Origin: Oscillospiraceae bacterium
GTDB lineage: Bacteria > Bacillota > Clostridia > Oscillospirales > Oscillospiraceae
DNA length: 64,000 nt
Reading direction: 5' to 3'
Assembly (NCBI GenBank): GCA_022846075.1
Contig: AP025582.1
Span: 2,852,001 to 2,916,000 of the forward strand
The stretch's first letter is position 1, and every line of letters starts with the position of its first letter. The position numbers and the translations under genes were made by a program. Of the stretch, positions 32,280-42,300 are shown piece by piece. The notes under the pieces are model-generated. The model saw only the letters and a list, made by a program, of their open reading frames with translations. It was not told where the DNA came from and did no database searches.

Positions 32280-33473
32280 TCAGCGGACCGGCAGGGCCTT
32301 CACGGCCCGCTCCAGCAGCTCCAAAAGCAGCGGCATGACCGCGGGCTCCGGCAGCATCAGCCGGACCGCCCGGGTGTCCAGCCCCACGTAGGACTGGCAG
32401 CTGACGGTGAGGATGCCGAACTCCATCAGGTGCTTTTGCAGGTGGAAGTCCTCTCCTCCCCCCTCGTAATAGAGCATCATGATGGGGGTGCTCTCGCAGG
32501 TCTCCGCAATCCGCAGGGCGCGGCCCCAGGTCTTGTTGAACCCCTCGATGGCCTGGGTCAGCTCCCGTTTCCCCTTCTTCACCGGCTGGATGCCGAAGGG
32601 ATCTTCCGGATTTTCCAGCTTGGTCTGGAGGGCGGTCTGGGCCAGGGAGCGGGCCAGGCCGTTGCTGTTGAAGGGGAGCACCAGCTTCTCCAGCTGGGTC
32701 AGCAGGCCCCACTGGTTGGACGCCACGCCGTATCCCAGCCGCACCCCGGCCATCCCCCAGCCCTTGGAAAAGCTGCGGGTGACGATCATATTGGGAAACC
32801 GGGGCACCAGGTTGATGGCGCTCCTGCCAAAGGGCATGTACTCGGCGTAGGCCTCGTCCACCACCAGCACCCTGTGGAGCTCCAGCGCCCGCCGGGCCAC
32901 CGCCTCGATGTCCTCCAGGGCCAGGATCTGCCCGGTGGGGTTGTTGGGGTTTTCCACGATAAAGAGGTCGTACTGGGGGCCCATCCGCTCCAGGTAGCCC
33001 TCCACCTCAAAGCGATAGCCCCGCTCCCGGTTGAGGTAATAGCACTCGTACACCGAGCCGCTGCAGTTCACGTGGTCGATGTAGGCGGTGAACTGGGGGG
33101 CGTGGCCCAGGACCTTCTTCCCCCGAGTCAGGCACAGCAGGTTCAGCCCGCACAGAATGTCGTAGGAACCGTTTCCCAGAATGAAATAGTCCCCGGTGAG
33201 CCAGTCCTCCCCCACCCCGTTGCGCCGGTACCAGTCCGCCAAAGCGTCCTTCAGAGTGCTGTCATGGGGGTAATACTTGATAACGGCGTAGTCGCCGTGG
33301 TGCTCGTCCGTCCTCTGCCGGAACTCGTGCAGCCGTTGGAAGATGCAGTTGCCCAGCAGGTCCGCGTTCACCCCCAGGGAACAGTCCACCTTCACCTCCC
33401 CCTCCGGGACGCTGCCCGCGTAGTCCTTGGAGACATAATCCACAATGTAGGGATTCAGCGTAATTGGTTCCAT
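32280..33473 (-). CDS. Class I/II PLP-dependent aminotransferase (HisC-like)
   Basis: A 397-residue aminotransferase of the histidinol-phosphate/threonine-phosphate decarboxylase type. YDLFIVENPNNPTGQ, the Asp/Tyr pair in LVVDEAYAEY and the PLP lysine in SFSKGWGMAGVRLGYG (Lys near residue 235) are conserved, and the C-terminal Arg is in DTRAVRLMLPEP. ATG 33473 follows AAGGAGGAGAAGTAAG. No histidine or cobalamin genes are near, so the substrate is unknown. Its close spacing (71 bases, no terminator) behind the acetyltransferase and kinase genes suggests a three-gene operon. Confidence 0.85.
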   Translation of the reverse strand: MEPITLNPYIVDYVSKDYAGSVPEGEVKVDCSLGVNADLLGNCIFQRLHEFRQRTDEHHGDYAVIKYYPHDSTLKDALADWYRRNGVGEDWLTGDYFILGNGSYDILCGLNLLCLTRGKKVLGHAPQFTAYIDHVNCSGSVYECYYLNRERGYRFEVEGYLERMGPQYDLFIVENPNNPTGQILALEDIEAVARRALELHRVLVVDEAYAEYMPFGRSAINLVPRFPNMIVTRSFSKGWGMAGVRLGYGVASNQWGLLTQLEKLVLPFNSNGLARSLAQTALQTKLENPEDPFGIQPVKKGKRELTQAIEGFNKTWGRALRIAETCESTPIMMLYYEGGGEDFHLQKHLMEFGILTVSCQSYVGLDTRAVRLMLPEPAVMPLLLELLERAVKALPVR

Positions 33474-33544
33474 CTTACTTCTCCTCCTTCTTCCCGTGGG
33501 CCGCCAAGACAACCGGCGGCAGGGTGGCTTCACCTTATCCCGCC

Positions 33545-34249
33545 CTATTCAAACAGCCAAAAGAGCTCCCGGTCCGAAAGCTCCAGCCCCACCTTTTTCT
33601 GAAGGGCCAGGGAGGCGGCGTTCTCCGTCTCCACCTGGCCGAAGGCGTACTGCCCCCGGCTCAGGGCCAGCCGGACGGCTCCGGCCTCCAGCGCCTCCCC
33701 CAGGCCCCGGCGCCGGTATTCCGGCAGGACCTCCAGCATCCCGATGGAGCCCTCGTCGTGGAAGCCCACGAACCCGGCGGGCGCCCCATCCACAAAGGCC
33801 CCCAGAAGGCCCCGCTCCACCGCGCCCAGCATATAGTCCAGGCCGCCGAAATCGCTGGAGTAATGCTCCGCCGCCCACCGGGCCCACTCGGGGCCCAGCA
33901 GCCTCAGCTCCCCCTCAAATTCCGGCAGCGGGGGCGGCTGGCTGGCCGTCCAGGCCGCCGAGCGGACGATCTTCCTCCCGTGGAGCCCCAACCGCTCCTC
34001 CAGCAGGGGCAGGCACCACAGTGCGTGGCCGGTGACCAGCTCGGCGTCCCCTGGAATGAGGTCCAGCAGGTCCGCCGCCCCCTCTTCCAGGGCAAACATG
34101 TAAGAGCCGCTTCCATGGTCCAGCAGAACTACGCCCCGCTCCTCCGCCGCCAGAACCTCCGCCGAGCCACGGCGGAGCACCTCCAGCATGTTTACATAAA
34201 ACAGCGGGTCCTCCAGCAGGAACCGCCGGGCCAGCGCCAGATCATCCAT
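33545..34249 (-). CDS. GNAT-family N-acetyltransferase
   Basis: A 234-residue protein with a C-terminal GNAT fold. The acetyl-CoA-binding motif is LEVLPEYRRRGLGEAL, followed by VETENAASLALQKKVGLELS, the usual late GNAT segment. The N-terminal half (about 1-110) is a separate alpha/beta region, as in two-domain GNATs. ATG 34249 follows AAAGGAGAAACG and overlaps the histidine kinase end by eight bases, so translation is coupled. The acceptor substrate is unknown. Confidence 0.82.
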   Translation of the reverse strand: MDDLALARRFLLEDPLFYVNMLEVLRRGSAEVLAAEERGVVLLDHGSGSYMFALEEGAADLLDLIPGDAELVTGHALWCLPLLEERLGLHGRKIVRSAAWTASQPPPLPEFEGELRLLGPEWARWAAEHYSSDFGGLDYMLGAVERGLLGAFVDGAPAGFVGFHDEGSIGMLEVLPEYRRRGLGEALEAGAVRLALSRGQYAFGQVETENAASLALQKKVGLELSDRELFWLFE

Positions 34250-35168
34250 GAATCGTTTCTCCTTTGAGGGGCAGTGTGATGACAAAGGTGGTGTGCCGCC
34301 CGGTGCTCTCCGCCCGGATAGAGCCGCCGTGGAGCTCCACGATCTCCTTGGCGATGGCCAGGCCCAGGCCCGCCCCGCCGGTGCGGGTGGACCGGGCCGC
34401 GTCCAGACGGTAGAACTTCTGAAAGATATTGGACAGCTCCTTTTCCGGGATCTCCAGCCCCTCGTTGGTGACGCTCACCACCGCCTGGTCCCCTTCCCGC
34501 TTGGCGGTCAGCCCCACCGGGCCGCCGGGGGCGGAATAGCTGACGGCGTTGCGCAGCACGTTGTCAAAGACCCGGGCCAGCTTGTCCCCGTCTCCCTCCA
34601 CCACCAGCCGGGGCTCGATCTCCGGCACGCAGGTGAGCTGTTTGCCCGCGAAGAGGGGATAAAACTCGTCGGCAAGCTGTTCCAGCAGGAAGGAGACCTG
34701 CACCTCGTCCCGCCGGTCCAGGGCCAGGTCCATGGTGTTGATGTCGAAAAACTCCCCCACCAGCTCCTCCAGCCGTTTGGCCTTGTCCAGGGCCACGCCG
34801 GTGTACTTGCTCCTCTGTTCCTCGGTGAGCCCCGGCTCGTCCCGCAGCAGCTCCAGATAGCCCAGGACGGAGGTCAGCGGGGTCTTTAAATCGTGGGCCA
34901 GGAAGGCGATCAAGTCCTGCCGCCGCCTCTCCTCCTGGCGCACCTCCTCCTGCTGGAGGAGCAGTCGGGAGCGCACGGCGGACAAATCCCCGCCCACCGG
35001 CCGCAGAGGGCGGGGCACCTCGGGCTGCCGCTCCGGGTCGGCCAGCACCTCCCGCAGGTATTTCCCCACCTGCCGCAGCCGCCGTCCGGGCAGGGCGATC
35101 AGCACGATCACCGCCACCAGCAAAACCAAAAAAGCGCCCGTCACCAGGGCGATCTTCCAAGCGGGCAC
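34242..35168 (-). CDS. Orphan sensor histidine kinase (VanS-like, one membrane helix)
   Basis: A 308-residue kinase. Residues 7-26 form the only transmembrane helix and there is no extracellular sensor domain. The phosphoacceptor is His92 in AFLAHDLKTPLTSV, and the ATP-binding domain has DNVLRNAVSYS (N box) and GGAGLGLAIAKEIVELHGG (G boxes). GTG 35168 is chosen because AGAGGAGG lies seven bases upstream; an upstream frame would run through the promoter and a terminator. No response regulator gene lies in the window next to it. The acetyltransferase is translationally coupled behind it. Cues may be sensed through the membrane helix or a partner. Confidence 0.88.
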   Translation of the reverse strand: MPAWKIALVTGAFLVLLVAVIVLIALPGRRLRQVGKYLREVLADPERQPEVPRPLRPVGGDLSAVRSRLLLQQEEVRQEERRRQDLIAFLAHDLKTPLTSVLGYLELLRDEPGLTEEQRSKYTGVALDKAKRLEELVGEFFDINTMDLALDRRDEVQVSFLLEQLADEFYPLFAGKQLTCVPEIEPRLVVEGDGDKLARVFDNVLRNAVSYSAPGGPVGLTAKREGDQAVVSVTNEGLEIPEKELSNIFQKFYRLDAARSTRTGGAGLGLAIAKEIVELHGGSIRAESTGRHTTFVITLPLKGETIHG

Positions 35169-35192
35169 GCGCACCCCTCCTCTCGTTTTTTC

Positions 35193-35221
35193 ATTATAAT
35201 CCGCCTGGCGGAAAATGACAA
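35193..35221 (-). promoter_or_regulatory. Promoter of the histidine kinase operon
   Basis: On the minus strand TTGTCA (35216-35221), 17 bases, TATAAT (35193-35198). Confidence 0.8.
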
Positions 35222-35222
35222 G

Positions 35223-35256
35223 AAGGGCCCCCGGCAAAAAGCCGGGGGCCCTTCTC
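35223..35256 (-). terminator. Terminator of the surface-protein operon
   Basis: AAGGGCCCCCGGC, loop AAAAA, GCCGGGGGCCCTT: a strong hairpin that ends the long run of minus-strand surface genes; on that strand CTTGTCATTTT follows. Confidence 0.8.
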
Positions 35257-35272
35257 ATGATTGGTTCTGCGC

Positions 35273-36379
35273 TTATGCGCTGGGACCGCCGTCGTTGGCG
35301 TTGTCGTGGTAAAGCCAGGTCTCGTCGATCCAAACGTTCATCCAGTGCTCGGGAGGCACGGGCTTGGTCTCATCGGGCCAGTAGAAGGTGTGGTCGTTGG
35401 CTGCCTCGATGATCTCGTAGTAGGCCCAGTGTCCCTTGGGCACGTCGGGCCAGGTCATGTACTGGGTGGAGCCGTTTTCCGTGTTGTGGCTGGCCACGCC
35501 GCTGTGGACGTACTCCGTCAGCTCGCTGAGGCCCACGGCGTCCACGCCCCGGTTCAGGTAGCCGTTGAAGATCTTCACCGCCTCATCCCGGTGGATGTTG
35601 CTCAGCGGCTTGAAGGTCCCGTCGGTGTAACCGTTCACCCAGCCGTTGGCGTAGGTGGTGTACACCCCGTCAACCGCCCAGGAGGCGATGTCACCGGCGT
35701 CGGAGAAGGGCATCCCCTGGTTGCTCTGGATACCCGCCAGACGGGCGATGACGGTGGCGAACTCCTGCCGGGTGATGGGCTGGCCGGGACGGAAGGTCCC
35801 GTCGTCATACCCCTTGAACACACCGTTGATGGTGCAGAAGGAGATGGCGCTGTAAGCCCAGTCGTTGGCCACGTCGGAGTAGTTGCCGGGGTTGCCGTAG
35901 TCGCTGCCCTCCACGAAGCCCTCCAGGCAGGCACGGGCGATAATGGTGGCAACAGACCCACGGGTGATATCATCAGAGGGTCCAAAGGTACCATCAGGGT
36001 AACCAATGACGTAATGGCCGTGATCGACGGCCGTGTGGCCCTCTTCCGTCTCATAGACGGCGTAGAAGATCGTATCCGCTTCAATCTTCTCTTCTGCCGG
36101 ATTCACCAGCTTAGGCGTTTTTCCCTCCTGAAGCTTGGCGGGATCTGTGGTGGACCAGCCCAGGAATTTGTAGCCCTCCAGGGCGGTCACCTCCGGCACG
36201 TTGACAGGAGACTTGCCCAACTTAACCGCCTCTGAGGTCAAATCCTCACTGACTCCGTTGAAACCCAGGGCATAATCCACGCTGGCCGGGCACTTCTGGG
36301 CCGCGGCGGCCGGCAATGCCGCCGCGGTCAGAAGCAGAGTCACGGAAAGAAGGGTTCCGATGATTCTTTTCGCCTTCAT
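35273..36379 (-). CDS. SLH-domain surface protein with InlB-like repeat (paralogue of giant C-terminus)
   Basis: A 368-residue exported protein. Residues 1-27 are a signal peptide (GTLLSVTLLLTAAALPAAAA). An InlB/Listeria-Bacteroides-type repeat follows (about 28-110; CPASVDYALGFNGVSEDLTS, YKFLGWSTTDPAKL). Then come three SLH motifs (about 120-290; YVIGYPDGTFGPSDDITRGS, YDDGTFRPGQPITRQEFATV, YTDGTFKPLSNIHRDEAVKI) and a Trp-rich tail ending WLYHDNANDGGPSA. The SLH region and tail are almost identical to the end of the giant gene 15 bases upstream. It is the last gene of the operon. The short form may be a free SLH adaptor or competitor for the same polymer. Confidence 0.92.
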   Translation of the reverse strand: MKAKRIIGTLLSVTLLLTAAALPAAAAQKCPASVDYALGFNGVSEDLTSEAVKLGKSPVNVPEVTALEGYKFLGWSTTDPAKLQEGKTPKLVNPAEEKIEADTIFYAVYETEEGHTAVDHGHYVIGYPDGTFGPSDDITRGSVATIIARACLEGFVEGSDYGNPGNYSDVANDWAYSAISFCTINGVFKGYDDGTFRPGQPITRQEFATVIARLAGIQSNQGMPFSDAGDIASWAVDGVYTTYANGWVNGYTDGTFKPLSNIHRDEAVKIFNGYLNRGVDAVGLSELTEYVHSGVASHNTENGSTQYMTWPDVPKGHWAYYEIIEAANDHTFYWPDETKPVPPEHWMNVWIDETWLYHDNANDGGPSA

Positions 36380-36394
36380 CTTTTACACTTCCTC

Positions 36395-39300
36395 TCAAAC
36401 GTTGGGGCCGCCATCGCTGGCGTTGTCGTGGTAGAGCCAGGTCTTGTCGATCCAAACGTTCATCCAATGCTCAGGCGGAATCTGCTTGGTCTCATCGGGC
36501 CAATAGAAAGTATGGTCGTTGGCGGCCTCGATGATCTCGTAGTAGGCCCAGTGTCCCTTGGGCACGTCGGGCCAGGTCATGTACTGGGTGGAGCCGTTTT
36601 CCGTGTTGTGGCTGGCCACGCCGCTGTGGACGTACTCCGTCAGCTCGCTGAGGCCCGCGGCGTCCACGCCCCGGTTCAGGTAGCCGTTGAAGATCTTCAC
36701 CGCCTCATCCCGGTGGATGTTGCTCAGCGGCTTGAAGGTCCCGTCGGTGTAGCCGTTCACCCAGCCGTTGGCGTAGGTGGTGTACACCCCGTCAACCGCC
36801 CAAGAGCCGATGTCACCGGCGTCGGAGAAGGGCATCCCCTGGTTGCTCTGGATGCCCGCCAGACGGGCGATGACGGTGGCGAACTCCTGCCGGGTGATGG
36901 GCTGGCCGGGACGGAAGGTCCCGTCGTCATACCCCTTGAACACGCCGTTGATGGTGCAGAAGGAGATGGCGCTGTAAGCCCAGTCGTTGGCCACGTCGGA
37001 GTAGTTGCCGGGGTTGCCGTAGTCGCTGCCCTCCACGAAGCCCTCCAGGCAGGCGCGGGCGATAATGGTGGCAACAGACCCACGGGTTATGTCATCCGAC
37101 GGGCCAAAAGTACCGTTGGGATAGCCGATGACATAGTGGCTGTGGTCAATGGCCGTATGCTCCCCAGAAGCGGTCTCATAGACGGCATAGAACGTGGTCT
37201 CCTTGGTGATCTTCACCGTAGTGGGATCCACCAGGACAGGGGTCTTGCCATCCTTAAGCTTGGCGGGATCGGTCTCGGACCAGCCCAGGAACTTGTAGCC
37301 GTCCAGCGGCTTAATGGTGGGCACATGAGCGGGATACTTGTTTTTGGCCACAGTTTCAATGGTGACGTCCTCAGTCACACCGGTGTTGCCCACATAGTAG
37401 TGCACGGGGTAGGGACAATCGTCGCCGCCGCCGCCACCGCCGCCGCCACCGGTGCTGCCGGCAGGATTAATGGTGATGGTCAGTGTATAGGTGGCCACAA
37501 CGTCGTCTAGCGCACCACCGTCTATGCTTTCACCCTTGGCGGTAAGCTTCAGGGTATATGTGCCCGTGGCAGTGGTCGTCGCGGCGGACAGGCCCAGGGT
37601 GTAGGTCGTCTTAGCCCCGGCGGGGGTAAGCTCATTGATTGCGGTGGGCGTCAGCGTCCACACTGCGCCAGCGGGCAGAGTGTTGGTGGTCTGTTCCACC
37701 TCGATGTCGTAGACCGTCTCTCCATACGCGCCCAGATTGATGGTGTAGTCACTCAGGGTCCCTCCGGCAGTGATGGTAACACTGCGGGTGTGGTCCACCG
37801 CGGGACCTCTGGCGTCGCTGCCGTTGCTTACCGCGTCGTCAAACTTCAGGACGGCGGTAGCCGGAATGATTGTGGGTGCGCCGGTAAAGGTGCCGGCCTC
37901 ACCAGCATCGCCCGATCCAGCCACAGTGATGGTGTTGTTGTCAACGCCATTGTTTTTACCATTGATGCTCATGTCGCCGTCCACGGAGCCCAGCTTGTGG
38001 TTCCCGTCAGGGGTCACGACGACCACCGGACGGTACTCCTTGCCAGCCTCAAACTTGGTATCCGTAGTCGTCTTCCAACCGCCAGGAGCGTTGTCGTCCT
38101 TCTCCTGCCAGGTGATGGTGACGGTGGTGCCGCCCGGCAGCGGATCACCGTTTTTATCCGTGGCGGTATTATTGGTACCGATGGTCTTATCAATGGTTAC
38201 TCCCGCGGTAGGATCCTGGGTAACGACCTTAACGCCGTCGATCTCCGCAGGCGTCACGCTCATGGTTCCCTGGGTCTGGGTCCCCGGCTTGTAGAAGCCG
38301 TTCTCATTCCCCGTACCCATGGCAACACCTGCGGCAGTGATGGGCTTATTATTACCCACATTGGCGTTGTCCAGCGTATAGCCTGTGGTGGAAAGGCTCA
38401 CAGTATCGCCAGCCAGCTGGTTACCGGGCGTCAAGATTCCATCGTCCACATCGGCGTCACCGTCGTAGATCTTGGTGCCGCTGGTGCTGCCAGTGGTATA
38501 GTTCAGCTCCCTGGCCTTCATTTCAAAGGCCACCTTCTGGTTTTCCGGCTCATCCGTAGATTTCTTACCAGACAGCTCGACCCAAAGGTCGGTCGTCGTA
38601 GCCTTTGCGAAGGTCATATCCGAGTCCGTGCCTGTAGTCGAGACTGTGACATCACTAGAGGTGCTGTGCCAGGTCACAGTACTCGTCAGCTCAGTCCCGG
38701 TGCCGTCTACCAACTTGCCGTTGGACTGCACCGTGTAGTCCACATACTTGATGGCCTCATTCTTCAAGTCGTCATAGAACACCCGGACGACCAGGTTGGT
38801 CCGCTCCATCACCTTGGCGTCGGCGGCATCCCCGGTGTCATTCATGTAGGTACCTTCCGCAGTACCATAGGTGACGCTGTTGGTGGCGTTGTTGGGGGCG
38901 GCGGGATTCAAAAGCTGCACGCCGTTGACGATTCGGTCGCTCACCGTGAGGATAAACGTCTTCGTCGGCAGCCCATCCACGTCGGCCTTGTAGTCGCTCG
39001 TCGTTGTGTTGGCGTAAGCGGATCTGACCTCGATGGTATAGTCACCGTTCGCGTCGGGCTTGAACTTAGTGGGATCAGAGATCTCTCCCGTCGACAGGCT
39101 GCTGCCGGCCGGCACGGCGGTGAGCCAATAGGTATAGGTGTACTTACCGGTAACCGTACCGCTGGCCTTGCCGCTGTCGGTCCATTCGGCGGCGTCGGTC
39201 TCGCCCTGCTTGATTGCATAGGTCATGCTGGGCTCCGCCTGGGCCTTGAGGTTGTACTCCACATCCTTCTGGGCACCGCCGGTGGTATTGCTCAGGTCCA

Positions 39301-42300
39301 TCTCGGCTGCAGCCTTCTCAATGGTCCAGGTGCCCGCCAGGGTCTTGGTCAGCGCATTGTAGTAGCTGCCCTCGCCCACGGAGACATAGATGTCATAGGT
39401 CCCGGCGTGGAGCTTTCCGCCGGTCACCGCGTCACCAGCCGCGCCGCCGGTGGCGACATAGTAGACCGTCACGGCGCCCGCGGCGCCGGTGTAGCCAGTC
39501 TGAGCCGGCGTGGTAATGGCGCCCTCATCGATGGTCTGTTTGTAGCCGTGGAAGGTCGCGTTCCCCCACGTGAAGCTGCCCAGAGCGGTGCCTCCGGTCT
39601 GATCCTCCAGGTCACCGATCACCAGATCCACCTTACCGGCAGAGTTGGTGGCAGGCACCTTCTCGGAGTCGCTGTACCCGGCATCCGAGGTATTGGCCTG
39701 GACCTCCACCTTATAGTTCTTGCCGGGCAGGAGGCCATCGGCGGTGGTAAAGATTTTCTCGTAGGTTGCAGAACCGTCGGCGGTAATCTCCACCTCGGTA
39801 ATCTTTGTACCCGTGTCAGGATCTGTCACGACCACGGTGTACTTGTCCACATGGGCGTTGTCGTCGTCAGACTTGGCGATGACCAGCTTCATGCCGCCGT
39901 CGCCGTTGTCATTAGGCGCCCAGGTGGTGATCTCAGGGGCATCCACCTGGACCGTCAGCGTTCCGGTGGCCGCCGTGGCCACGCTGCTGGCCGCGCCGCC
40001 GTTGTCGGGGTCGGTGTATTGGATGGTCACCCGGAAGGCAGCGTTGGCATAGGTCGCCGCGTTGTCAGCCGTAATAGCAAGGGTCTTGGACGTTCCGGCG
40101 GTCGACCAGCTGCCGTCGTTATCAGGCGTGGTGCTGTATTCCCACAGGTAGGTGATGCCGGGGGTGATACCGGGGGTGCTGTCCAGGCCATCAATGGTGA
40201 CCTCGGTGTCGCCCACATAGAGGTGGCCGCCCTGCGGAATGGAGGGGCTCATGGTGACCCCCACGGCGGGGGCGGTGCCAGTGCTGTAAGCGACTTCGAT
40301 CCCGCCGCTGATCTTCTTGTGGAAAGTGGCCTTCAGCGTGTCGCCGTCGCCGCGGCTGGCCAGCACGTAGCTAAACGTATTGCCGGTGCTGGTTCCATTT
40401 GTGGTAACGTCCCACCCCACAAAGCCGAACTTGTCATTGTCGGCGGGTGCAGCGGTAAAGGTAGTGTCGACTGTGACGGTGACCGTCTCGGACCCGTCGC
40501 TCACGCCGGCGGTCTCGTTGGCAAAGACATTGGGAGCGGAGGTGACCTTGCCGCCCGCGGTAACCTCCACGGTCAGCTTTTTGCCCAGAGCCGCGTCGTC
40601 GCTGCCTCTGGCCAGGCCGTCGTTGGTGGCGGCGTCCGCCAAGGCCTGGGCCGCCACGTGGACGTAGTAGGTCTGACCGCCGGTCAGGCCGGAGACCTCG
40701 ATCTTGTCCCCGGCGCTGGCAGTCCATGCGGCGGTGCTGCCGTCACTGGTGGCATCCTTATAGCCGAAGGCCAGTTGGCCGGACACAGTGGCGGTACCCA
40801 GAGCCGCACTCTTGATGTCCGCGGCGGAGGGCGCTGTGCTGCTGCTGCTGATCACATAGTAGATTCGGGCGTCCACCGCGATGGCGGCGCTGAGGCTGCT
40901 CACGGTCACCGTCTCATAGTCCACCGGGTCCAGCACAGCCGTGACACTGCTGGCGGGCAGGGTCTTGAAGGCATAGGTCAGGGTCAGGCTGCCGTCACCA
41001 TTCAGCTTGTATTTCAGGACATTGCCGTCGCTGTCCGTGGCGCCGGTGGTGGTGGCCGCCAGGGTGTTCACCGTAAAGCCGGTGGCGTCCGGAGCGGCGA
41101 AGGTGTGGTTCCGGTTGGGGGTCAGCACCACCGTCGCGGTGTACGCCTTACCGGCCTGGAACTGGCCGGGCGTGCCGCCGGTGCTGTCGGCCCAGGTGAC
41201 GGAGGTCACACTATAGTTGTTCCCGTAAATGCCGTCGGCCGCGCCATTGGCCGTCACATCAACAGCAGCGACAGGGGTTCCTCCCACGGTGGGCGGGGTG
41301 AGGCCGGTGATGGCCGCGTTGGTGATCCCCGCCTTCGTCACCTCCAGCTTCACCTTGTAGGTGGCGCTGGCGGTAGCGGAGTCTGCTGTCGTACCTGTGG
41401 CGGTATAGGTCTCGTCATAGGTCGCCGCCTCGGTGGACAGGGGGACCGGCTTGCCGCTGGGCGGTGTAATGATCAATTTATTGGTGCCAATGGTCTGGCC
41501 CGCCACCAGGGCGCCGGTGGCGCCGAACTGGTGGGTATACATGCTGGCCACCTCATCAGCCGCGGTCACAGCCACGCCGGTAAAGTCGGTGTTGCCGATG
41601 TTCTTGATGTCCACCGTCACAGTGCCGGGGGTCTGCCCATAGGTCACCGTCACCGTCTTCTCTTTGCCGGTACCAAAGTTGGAGCCACCCTCATCGTCCA
41701 TGCCGATGTTGGGGTCCTTCACCTTAGCCGTCAAGGTCTCCGGCACATCCACCGTATTGTAGTTGTCCGTATCCGCCGCGGCAAAGGTAAAGGTATAACT
41801 CTCCGTACTGTCGGCATGATTCACCCCTACCACAAAGTTGGGGGGGCTGGCGGTCCAGGAGCTTCCAGGCGTCAGGTCGTCGCTTGTATAGGGGTCCACA
41901 GCGCTGGTAACCGTTATCGTGCCGCTGGCCACCACGGGCTCACCCTGGAAATTAAGCCCATTTCCAGCATTGGGCGTATAGGTAAACCCGGTGACCACAG
42001 GTGTGGCCTTGGCCACTTCCAGGGTGCATTCCACAAAGGCGTCCTCATTTTTGATCGTATCATGGACCTTGACCTGGAAGCCGTAGCTCCCCGCGGCACC
42101 CATACGGGCGCTGGGCTGGAGCTGGATGACACCGCTCGCGCTGATGGTGAGGAAGCCGGTGGGGTCCTTCAAGGACGTGTCGGCGGAAGCCTCCAGGCTG
42201 TAGGTGTAGTTGCCGGAACCGCCGGTGACGGTAACCCCGGTGGTCGGCGCCCCGCTCCAATCGTTCTGCGCCATATGATAGATGGCGTTCAAGTCCACAG

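Noticed and set aside
35169-35333. N-terminal extension of the histidine kinase
   Set aside because: The extension overlaps a promoter, a strong terminator and the end of the next gene; a good ribosome site precedes GTG 35168.
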